Assembly (NCBI RefSeq): GCF_003265705.1
Contig: NW_020312848.1
Span: 57,145,707-57,209,706, forward strand
Length of the DNA: 64,000 nucleotides
Reading direction: 5' to 3'
Source of the DNA: Callorhinus ursinus
Taxonomy: Eukaryota > Chordata > Mammalia > Carnivora > Otariidae
Shown one piece after another: positions 54,802 through 64,000 of this stretch. The first letter of the stretch is position 1; each line of letters begins with the position of its first letter. Under the pieces are notes generated by a model. The model was not told where the DNA came from. It worked only from the letters and a program-made list of their open reading frames with translations, and ran no database searches. Position numbers and translations under genes: made by a program.

Positions 54802-55949
54802 ATGTGCATTTGAGTCTACATAATGGGGAAATGCAAAAACAAAAACAAAGCTTAAAAAAAGAGCCAAGTCCTCTAATCTATATCTGTGTCTACCTTTTCA
54901 TGACCAGTGACTTACTCAAAAGTCAATGCCAGCTAATTACAATGCTTGGAAAGTTGCACATGGGACCAATGGCAACTTATTTTGTTCAGGTGCTTCCCAT
55001 TAGTAATTCAAATGTCCACCAGTATGACTGTCATCTTCCTAAGACATCAGAAGGCAGCAAACAAGATGAAAGCAATAATGACTATAAGTTGCTTACCACA
55101 GTATCGGACACAAAATCATTGTTCAATAAATGCTAGCTAATGATAATAAGAGTATTATACTACCAGTGTTAGTAAGGACCCTGGTTCAAGTTTGGAGAAT
55201 ATGTAATATTAAAAATTAAAGGGACTCCAACATGTATCTGATATGTAAATATCTAAGTATGTTGTAGAAAAATCCGATTTGTATTTTGAAAAGAAGCAGG
55301 TTCCAGTCTGGGAACAAGGTCCAGAAGTAGACTGGGTCATCAGGTGATAGAAGAAATATACAATAAATAATTAAATACAAGTGTTTACTGAGCTCTTTTG
55401 GTGTGCCCAGCATTGAATTAGGTAAAGTGGTAGATACAAAAGGAATTTTAAGATCCTGTTTATTCTCTGACTGAGTTTGCAATTTAATGGAAAGAAAGAA
55501 ATAAAGATTATTGAATTTTGGAATATGCACATGGGAAAATAACAATAACATTTCCAGATGAAACAGGCTAAGGAAAGTTATTAAAGATACACAGCTCTAA
55601 GTCTGCAGGTGGAAGGCCAAAGACTTTAGAAAAGAAAGATTCATGTGGATACCATCCTAAATTAGTCAGTCATATATTGTTTCCAATCTGAATATTATAA
55701 CTATTATGATTATGATAATTATTATAAGCATTTGTTTTTCAACTGGAATGACTTGTGGTAATTAATTTAAACATAATCGCAATTGTCAGCATAAACTGTT
55801 TAGCTAGCATAGAGGGCAGTGCTTCCTTTCTCAGGTTTTACAATCCTGTGGAGGAAACTATGAGGTGGGGCTGATGGATGCCTGTGCACAGAGTCAAACT
55901 TGATTTCCTTTCAAGCATTTAGTATCTTACTCTTAAAAAACCAAACATA
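54802..55949. other. Mostly unique, with small L2-like pieces
   Basis: L2/MIR-like 3' end at about 55090-55140 (plus) and an L2-like stretch at about 55375-55540 (minus). No gene. Confidence 0.4.
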
Positions 55950-56430
55950 CAGTAGTATTCACTGCTTGGGGCATAGAGTTCTATGAGATTTAACACATAT
56001 GTAGATTTTTGTAGCTACTTGTCACCTGGTTATACCACAATTGCAACATGCCAGATACTTCTCTATTGGTTGATTTCTTAAATCAGAACCTCTCCCCTAC
56101 CCCTAACCCATGAAAACCACTGATTTGTTCTCTGTTCCAATATTTATTTTTTCCAGGATGTCACATTAATGGAATCATTTGGTATGTAACTTTGGTATAT
56201 ACGAGACTGTAACTTTGGTATGTATGAGACTTGCTTTTTTCATTCAGCAAAATGCCCTAGAGATTCAAATTATTGTGTATAGCAACAGTTCATCCATTTT
56301 TGTTGATGACTAGAACTGCTTTGTATGGATGTACCACTGTTTGCTTATTCATTCAATCATTGAAGTATATTTGGGTTATTTCCAATTTTAGGGAATTGTA
56401 AAGAGTGCTGATATAAACATCCACATCTAT
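55950..56430 (-). repeat. Old L1 3'-end fragment
   Basis: AATGGAATCATTTGGTATGTAAC, GACTTGCTTTTTTCATTCAGC and CATTCAATCATTGAAGTATATTTGGG follow reversed old L1 tails. Confidence 0.65.
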
Positions 56431-56444
56431 GTTGAAATTAAAAG

Positions 56445-56540
56445 CATTTTCTCTGAAAAGAAGTTAAGAGAATGAAAGGACAAGCCACCGACCAGGAGAA
56501 AATATTTGAACATCACATTGTATCCAGAATATAGAAAGTT
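56445..56540 (+). repeat. Short L1 ORF2 fragment
   Basis: GGACAAGCCACCGACCAGGAG, AAAATATTTGAACATCACATTG, TATCCAGAATATA matches the L1 ORF2 QATDWEKIFAxxIS region. Confidence 0.7.
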
Positions 56541-57672
56541 GATTCTTGAATTATATTAGAAAGGGTTTGCCCTGAAACAAGGAAGATAATGTTAGAGAAA
56601 TTGAATGGTAATGTTGTTAAGCCAGGAGGGATTACATTTTGTTCTAAAATGAAACAATAATAGGAGCATTATAATAATATGGCTATAACAATAATGCAAA
56701 ATAATATGAAAACTGGAAGGATGCCTAACTAAGTATGGGAAGGCTAGATTTTGGTAGATACAGATCTATGAAAAAATGAAAAAGGAGTAAGATATTTAAT
56801 GCAAAAATTTAACAGAGGAAGAAAGAGGTCATTGCATTTATAGGGCTTCCACACATATTTAAAATATGAGAGCATCTGAGCATGAGCCCTGGCATTTGGA
56901 GAGCTTTAGATATAAGAAGCCAGGTCACAGAAATGATCAACCAAAATGCCATTATTCACAAAATATGTGAGAAGGAGGGACACATGATTTCCTGGTTGTC
57001 TTAAGGCTGAACATATTAATGGAGAACAGAGACTGGAAAGGAAATTTGAGCAGAATTAAATCATAAATCACCTGGAGCTTATAAGGGCAGGTGATGTTAA
57101 AGACTTTGGGAAACAAGCATAAAAGGATCTGTAGAGAGGAGACGAATGAGAAGGCGTTTATGAAGGAGGTGGAAAGAAAGGACAACTAGGTGGTAAAAAA
57201 GAAATATGCACAAGTGGCAGCTTGTGGCTGTGGGTGTTTCCAAAGATGGCAGTCCCATTTCTGAGTGCTCTTCTAAGGACAAAGATATATACTTCAAGGA
57301 TAGCAGAAGCTGTGCACATATAAGAAAGAAACTTACATTGCTTGCAGAAGGAACTGTCTTGGAGAAATTTAATGCTGCTTATCACATTCCTTTTCCAGGT
57401 GTTTTCTGAAATGAAACTATGTTCAGTCCCTGCTTTTTTAACCTTGCTGTACTCATAGAAACCATAATTTGAAGCAGCGACTTCTAAAGGAGAACAACAT
57501 TTCCCCCTAAAGGATCAGTGTTATAATTAGTAACATTTAAGACAAATAATATATTGTAAAAACAAAATAGTAGGAGGTGAGAGACAATGAAATTTAATAA
57601 ACATTCATTATATGCTTATGGGGATAAGTGCTTTGAAAACTTCAGTTATCATTTAAAATAGTAAAATATGTC
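56541..57672. other. Unassigned intergenic sequence
   Basis: No gene; may hold decayed repeats. Confidence 0.4.
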
Positions 57673-57821
57673 TCGGTGTCATGGGATTGAGCCCTGTGTT
57701 GGGCTCTGCTCAAGGTCTGCTTGGGATTCTTTCCTTCTCTCTCTGTCCCTCCCCCACTCATGCTCTAAATAAATAAATAAATAGATAGATAAATAGATAA
57801 ATAAGATCTTAAAAAAGATAT
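57673..57821 (+). mobile_element. Can-SINE, 5'-truncated
   Basis: Lacks the tRNA-like head yet has a full target duplication AATAGTAAAATATGTC (ending 57672; repeated at 57822-57837), so the truncation came with insertion. Tail is (AAATA)n/(GATA)n. Confidence 0.9.
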
Positions 57822-57959
57822 AATAGTAAAATATGTCCCACTAGATGTTAGGGTACAAAGCAATGGTATGAAATCTTCTGTACTTTAAGTTACAGATCAC
57901 TTCACTTTTTTTATGAGTAGCAAATTCATTTTTATCTATCTATATCAATACCTATCTCG

Positions 57960-57960
<1 letters not shown>

Positions 57961-58006
<46 letters not shown>
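57961..58006. repeat. (TG)n microsatellite
   Basis: About 22 uninterrupted TG units. Confidence 0.97.
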
Positions 58007-58008
<2 letters not shown>

Positions 58009-58084
58009 AATACTTTCAAGCAAAACAGGAGAAAAATACTTTGAATTAAGGGACTGGGACTGCTAGGAAAAAAAAAGAACTGGT

Positions 58085-58290
58085 GGAAAAAGCACTAGTA
58101 CTTCGAAAGAGCATCAGGCAGTACTGTGTTTGAATTTAAGCTTCAGGTCTTGGACAAGTGACATGATCTTACAGAGACTCGGTTTCCTCATCTGTAAAAT
58201 GAGGGTGACAATACCTACTTCTTGACTTGTTTGGGGGATTAAATGAACTAACAGTGTAAAGCACCTAACAGAGTGTCTTATATGTGATAG
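58085..58290 (+). repeat. MIR
   Basis: GGTCTTGGACAAGTGACATG, CTCGGTTTCCTCATCTGTAAAATGAGGGTGAC and GTAAAGCACCTAACAGAGTG are MIR in the sense direction. Confidence 0.87.
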
Positions 58291-59099
58291 TTTCTTTAAA
58301 AAAATACAGATTATGTTTTTCTTCCCTGGATTGCATAGTACCACTCCTGCTAAACATTTCCTCTTGGCCTGAGAAACTAAAAGTTCTAACTTTATATTTC
58401 CATTCATTGAACCATCTTGTAAATCATCTGAACCCAGAGTTTTAGATTATGGCTGGGATCTTTGGCAGATGTGCTTCTTCCAATTACCTATCCTCCACAA
58501 ATTATGGAACATTCTCCTTCGAAGGAGTTCCCACTAAAGGCCTCCAACTCCCACCCCATTGAAAATCACTCATCTCAATATACAGAAGATTGGGAAGTCA
58601 GAGAAGGGCATTAAGTGTCCCATGAAATGGCCATGGTTCCAGTGTCCTTGTCAAGTTCACCTAGAAAATCTTCCCTTCCTTCCACCATGTATTATTACAT
58701 CTTTAGATCACTGATCTAGGATGCTTTCTCTGTGAAGCATCTCATTACCATTTGAGGCATGTCTTGGACTTGCTACCATATTTCTACCATAGTCAGTACA
58801 ACATAGTCCAGCATGTATATACATATACCCTCGCAGTTCATTTATACGGCTGGATCCAATTGAAGTTTGCATAGACTTTAAAATTTTATGTGTGGCTCCT
58901 CTCAAGGGAAATTATAATACAGGTCTTCAAATAGATAAAGCAATAATGATTCATTTAATCATCATACAGCTGGGCAGCAGGATAAGGTTGAAGAAGTTCT
59001 TTATTAGACAGTGTCCTTGAGGAAATGCCTGAGCCGTTTCAGCTGTCAAGGTTAAAGGCACTTAGAGCATCCCATACCTATCTGTCTAAACTTGTGTTG

Positions 59100-59480
59100 T
59101 CTTGCCCACCTCTCTGGTCTCTAATTAGACTTCCTCGTTTCACTAATAGGATACCATCCTGAAATATACCCAGAATACAACTACATTTTACTCTCTCTAC
59201 TGCTGCCACCCTGGTCCAACTCCCACCATCGATCACCTGGATTATTATAATACCCTCTCAATCAGACTTCCTGCCTTCAGTCTTGCCTTCAGTTTATTCT
59301 CAACAAAACATCCAGAGAGATCTTTTGCAAGGTGAGGCATATCTTCTTCCTCCTCTGCTCTTGGATCTCTTGAAAGTCTTTATAGTGACTGCTAAAGCTT
59401 AGAAAATTTCTTAAAAAGACTATTTTATTTCTGACCTTTCTTCTCTGCCATTCATTCTCTGCCACATTGGTTAACCAAAT
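59100..59480 (+). repeat. L2 fragment
   Basis: CTGCTGCCACCCTGGTCCAACTCCCACCATC, CACCTGGATTATTATAATA and CAACAAAACATCCAGAGAGATC match L2. Confidence 0.8.
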
Positions 59481-59699
59481 AAGAGAATGGCCTAGCTATA
59501 TAAAAGAATTCAAGAAGCAAACAATTTTTTAAAAATAACTTCCCTCCCTGTCCACACTAGTACCTTTTCTTTAAAGTTTATATTGTATCTATTTACATAA
59601 AATGAAGTAGAGAAAATTTACCACTTTATAGGTTGATTTGCTGGCCTCCCATTCTTTTGTCATGTGTTTTATCTCTATATTCATTATAGAATCCACAAG

Positions 59700-60720
59700 A
59701 CAATATATAATTTTTGTCTAAACTAGTCATATGCATTTTAAGAAATGCAGGTAAATACTATTTTATATTTACTCAAATATTTATCATTTTTGATACTCTT
59801 CATTACTTCCTGAAAATCCATTGTTCCTTCTGGAATCATTTCTCTTCAGCCTCAAGAATTTACTTTAGCATATCTTATAATAAAGTTCTGGTAACAAATT
59901 TCTTTAGTCTTATTTTATCTGAAAATGTTTTATTTTCCCATAATTCTTAAGGGATATTTTTGCTGGATCTAAAATTCTTGATTGACAGTATTTTTGTTTC
60001 TGCACATTAAAGATGTTCTACTATATTCTCATCTCCCTAGTTTCTAATGAGAAGTCAGTAAAAATTCTAACCATTGTTTCCTTATATATAATGTGTTATC
60101 TCTGGAAGCTTTCAATATTTTCACTTCATCTTTGGTTTAAGGCCTTTGTGATGTGACTAGTCATAATTTTCTTCATATTTAAATACTGTTAAATCTTTTA
60201 AAAATATAAATTTATGTCTTTAACTAAATTTGGAGAGCTTTGAGCCATTATTTTTTCAAATATTTTACTGTCCCCCTCTCTGTCTTCTTTTTCTGGGATT
60301 TGCATTACATGTATGCTAAACTTTGATTTTCTCATACAGGTACATAAGACTCTATTAACTTGGGGTTTTTTTTTTTTTCACTTCTTTATCTTTCAGAACA
60401 ATTGTTCATACATGGTTCAGGATTCAATAAGAGATTTTGGCAGGATATTTACTCCAACTTTGGGTTCACTCTCTGGCTTTCTCCTTTCTTGGAACCTCAC
60501 TCACTTTATAGCAGATTTGGTTGTCCCAAACTCTGTCTCTTGGCTCTTCAGACCACAGAGAATGTAGGTTTTTGGTCAGGGGCCAATTGTTGGCTGTACT
60601 CAGACTAAAGTCATAAAAATGGAAAACTCACCCTGTGAAGTTCCCTTCTTCCATGTGTTGACTCTCCTCCAAAATCTATGAGTGTTCACTCTCCAGTGTC
60701 TTCAAAGATTTTTTTCCTGC
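59700..60720 (-). repeat. Very old L1-like sequence (tentative)
   Basis: GGATATTTTTGCTGGATCTAAAATTCTTG, AATGAGAAGTCAG and GAGCCATTATTTTTTCAAATATTTTACTG recall old L1M sequence; boundaries and strand are uncertain. Confidence 0.4.
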
Positions 60721-62552
60721 CAGTGTTCGTAATTATCTGCAGAAAGGTTGATCCAGTAGGAGAATAATTAGTAATACTAGAAGCAGAAATTCTATACCTG
60801 TTTCCTGAAAGGAAAATTTTCTGTAAATGGATGAAAGGAACTTGTAGGAGATATAAAAAAATTAGGATCTGTCCTATTTCTCATTGCTTTAGAGTTTGTA
60901 AAAGGTCAGCACTTGAGATGTGCTATAACTTAAGGAGGAGAGAAAGGATGAGTAGGGCAGGGATGTAGTTGGGTTTGGGGAAGCTCTTTAATCTTCTGGT
61001 ACAGTCCTCTATAGAATGATCAGAAAGTTGTATCCCAGCATGAGATGCAATCTGTTTACCATCTTGGCTGGTGTCAGTGTCACAGTGGAACTGGTCCAAG
61101 GCTATAGGGTGGTAAGAGGCATCTTAGGAAAAAGTAGTGGTTATTGTCAGCTATATGATGATGGTCTGAACTTGGAAGATATCTGTGTTATAATAGCATT
61201 CCAGTTTGTGGGGATTGGGATATAAGACTGTGGAGCTAATAGGAGTGAGATAAGACACCAGTATATCAGCCAAATGGACTGGGATTTATGTAGGCTTCCA
61301 GGTTTGTATTTGTTTTGCTTTGCTTTACAGGGGAAACTGGAGGGCAACCAAATCTGTAAAGACAAAACTGTCATAAGGAAGGCAGAAACAAAACCTCTTG
61401 GGGTTAAAGAGGTACTAGGATACTTACTGTAATTTGGGTAATTTACATATAGTAGCTCATTTTACCCTTTTGATCAAATGGTTCTGAGGCTTCCCCTAGG
61501 TGCACCAGGCTTGAGGCAGGAAAATAAATTTTAAACCTAACCAAGGAAATATTGCTGGACTAGTCAGGCAGGATCATTTTAGGCTCTGGATAGACCTGAG
61601 CCTACAGGTTGTTGGCCTTAAATACACAATGCTGGATGGAGCCAGGATGGCAGGCTGGGCACTTTCTAAATACAGCGTTTCTCAACTGTGACACAGGTTT
61701 GCTGTGTGTGCAACAGCTACCTGGGCCTGCCTCTTCATCACCCTGTGGACTTGATGGGAGTGAAGGGAACCAGTACAAACATGAAGATCATGCTGTCTGC
61801 TGTGTCATAGGCAATAAACTATCTAAATCCACTTGAACTAGTTATCCCCTTGCCAGCCAAATCTGTGGGAGTATGGTAAGCCAGCCTAGCAGCAGCCCCT
61901 GTCCTGCTGCCCAGGGACTGCTTGACTACTTGCTGGGCCAGAGGAAAGAGTGCAAAATGTCATTAACTGAGCCCTTTTCTTCCTCCCCCATGTCTATTAG
62001 TAGAATAAAAGTTCAAGAGTTCTTTTCCAGATCTTGGGAAATGCAAAAGTATAAATGTTCCAGGAAGTGCTCCTTAGGAAAATATAGAGGAAGTATTTAT
62101 TGTCTGCAGTTATCTATATTTGGACAACTTGGTCAATCCATTTACACATAAGTGAATATTTTTCTGTTCTTGGTTGTCCTTCCTCTCCTCCCACCACATT
62201 ACCAAACAAAATTGGTTTCTGCTATTTTAAAAAAATGCTTCAAGAAGACATAGATTTTCTGAAGCTGAGCTCCACATATTTAGAAAAGAAACTACCTTGT
62301 CTTACATTCGACAAATTTTCTAATTGCATATGCTTGTGATTTTTTATATTACTCCAATTTTGTAGGGTGATGTAACATGGGGACTAAGACTGCTATATAT
62401 GTATATGACACATCTCTGAAGGAGATGACCTGGGAAAGTGAAAAAAATTCTAGCTTCAAAAATCATTATCTCTGGTAGAAATAATTCATTTTATGCTGAG
62501 GGATTTTAAATAGGTTGGATTTATCTTTGAAGCATTAGAAAAGATATGGAGC
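60721..62552. other. Unassigned intergenic sequence
   Basis: No gene recognised. An AATAAA-containing stretch at about 61475-61850 may be an old LTR. A 69-codon open frame at 61016-61225 has no known relatives. Confidence 0.4.
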
Positions 62553-62570
62553 ACAACTTACCAACTTTTT

Positions 62571-63045
62571 ATCTTTTAAAATTTTTTATTGTTATGCTAA
62601 TCACCATACATTACATCATTAGTTTTTGATGTAGTGTTCCGTGATTCATTGTTTGTGCATAACACCCAGTGCTCCACGCAGTACGTGCCCTTTTAATACC
62701 CAACACCAGGCTGACCCATCCCCCCACCCCCCTCTCCTCTAGAACCCTCAGTTTGTTTTTCAGAGTCCATCGTCTCTCATGGTTCGTCTCCCCCTCCGAT
62801 TTCCCCCCTTCATTCTTCCCCTCCTGCTATCTTCTTCTTCTTCTTTTTTTTTTCCTTAACATATATTGCATAATTTGTTTCAGAGGTACAGATCTGTGAT
62901 TCATCAGTCTTGCACAATTCACAGCGCTCACCATAGCACATACCCTCCCCAATGTCTATCACCCAGCCACCCCATCCCTCCCACCCCCCACCACTCCAGC
63001 AACCCTCAGTTTGTTTCCTGAGATTAAGAATTCCTCATATCAGTG
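62571..63045 (-). mobile_element. 5'-truncated L1 (3' UTR only)
   Basis: Reverse complement of the carnivore L1 3' UTR as at 18896-19350 (AATCACCATACATTACATCATTAG, AACACCCAGTGCTCCACGC, and two C-rich tracts). 18-bp duplication ACAACTTACCAACTTTTT at 62553-62570 and 63046-63063. Confidence 0.95.
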
Positions 63046-63208
63046 ACAACTTACCAACTTTTTAAACAAAGCTCTAATAGGGACAGAAAATAGTTTGAAA
63101 CTAATGCCCCTGATAAAGACTTTAATAGGGACAAAATATAATGTAAAAGTTAATATGTGGACAGACATAATAAAATTAGTGTGCAAACTCAAAGAAAAGT
63201 TCACTAAA

Positions 63209-63417
63209 GAGGCACCTGGGTGACTCAGTCATTAAGAGCTTGCTTTTGGCTCAGGTCATGATCCCAGGAAAATGATCCCAGGGTTCCTGGGATCGAGCCC
63301 CGCTTTTGTCTCCCTGCTCAGCGGAGAGCCTGCTTCTCCCTCTCCCACTCCCCCTGCTTGTGTTCCCTCTCTTGCTACGTCTCTCTCTGTCAAATAAATA
63401 AATAAAATCTGAAAAAG
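63209..63417 (+). mobile_element. Can-SINE with internal duplication
   Basis: GAGGCACCTGGGTGACTCAG head; the ATGATCCCAGG segment next to the B box is repeated (about 63259-63287). Duplication AAAGAAAAGTTCACTAAA at 63191-63208 and 63418-63435. Confidence 0.94.
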
Positions 63418-63435
63418 AAAGAAAAGTTCACTAAA

Positions 63436-64000
63436 ATCATAGTGAGTATTTCAGTTTTCTCAAGTACAAAAGAACTGTGATTGCATGCTTCCCTTGGAAT
63501 ATTTTGCCAGTTTTCAATAGAAAAATATATACTAATATTTAAAAACAAGGCATAGCACATGAGGTAAGCATAGAAAACTAATAACTGAATGTAATCATAT
63601 ACATGTTGAGTGAGAAGTAGACTACTTAAGATTCATTGTAAAATAACACATGCTGTGAGAAATAGAAGGAAAATAATTTTTTCATGATGCATCGCTGTTA
63701 AAGTAATGCGAATATACATTGAGAGAAACTGTCAAAGTCAATTAGCAGCTTGTAGAACCCTCTCTGTACTATTTGATAGGTAAGTAAAACAATTCTACCC
63801 GTAGCAATAAATAAAAGTAGAACCAAATTTCTTTAGGGAGGAAAGCAAACAATTATTTTCAAATTTGAAGGAAAATTCCAGTTTGGGTGAGTTAATGGTA
63901 ATTTTGCTTTGTTCTGTGTGTTTAATATACTGGGGCCTTCGAGGAATGGCCCAGTGGTTGGGAAGATCAGGATAATGATACAACAAAGTCTATGTCAGAT
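63436..64000. other. Unique sequence to window end
   Basis: No gene or repeat recognised. Confidence 0.5.

Noticed and set aside
57700..58006. CRISPR-like or tandem array
   Set aside because: These are a SINE tail and a dinucleotide microsatellite; no spaced repeats in a eukaryotic window.
61016..61225. 69-codon open frame
   Set aside because: No recognisable domain or splice context; within chance length.
24000..64000. LSM8, the human neighbour upstream of ANKRD7
   Set aside because: Looked by eye for its conserved coding segments on the minus strand and found none; it may lie beyond the window.

Overview
The window is mammalian nuclear DNA from a carnivore, most likely a caniform (bear, seal or mustelid-like). 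It is AT-rich and intron-rich, and it carries about sixteen tRNA-derived Can-SINEs of the kind that begin GGGCGCCTGGGTGGCTCAG and end in an (AAATA)n/AAATCTTT tail. It also holds a carnivore-type L1 with a duplicated 3' UTR, plus older mammalian repeats (L2, MIR, MLT1, MER20, Tigger1). The species cannot be fixed from the sequence alone.

One protein-coding gene is recognised: ANKRD7, on the minus strand. Six coding exons run from 23302 (ATG in a near-perfect Kozak context) down to 8749. All have GT/AG splice sites and matching phases, and together they encode six ankyrin repeats. The sixth exon either splices on from 8749 or reads through to a stop at 8669, giving a 317-residue protein. The upstream region has no TATA box; it has two ETS-like sites and a perfect RFX X-box about 275 bp upstream of the ATG, which fits the known testis expression of ANKRD7.

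Layout. 1-8.7 kb is downstream of the gene: an L1 tail, an unexplained CpG-rich block (about 0.97-2.19 kb), a near full-length Tigger1 transposon and a Can-SINE. 8.7-23.3 kb is the gene. Its intron 3 is swollen roughly ninefold by a 7.3-kb L1 lying antisense to the gene, and that L1 is itself interrupted by a Can-SINE; both have clear target-site duplications. Intron 1 holds a long L2 remnant. 23.7-64 kb is upstream intergenic DNA. It contains a long L2 with reverse-transcriptase remains, MLT1 LTRs, older L1s, a twin-primed (5'-inverted) L1 at 38.0-39.9 kb, a group of retroviral LTRs at 47.7-52.1 kb (one solo LTR with a 5-bp target duplication), many Can-SINEs, a (TG)n microsatellite and an L1 3'-UTR stub at 62.6-63.0 kb. 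No second gene, RNA gene or CRISPR array was found there. LSM8, the expected neighbour in human, was looked for by eye and not seen.

Nothing here amounts to a wholly new system. The items most worth checking are the ANKRD7 promoter motifs, the two possible 3' ends of ANKRD7, the CpG-rich block, the antisense L1 inside the gene, the twin-primed L1 and the LTR cluster.
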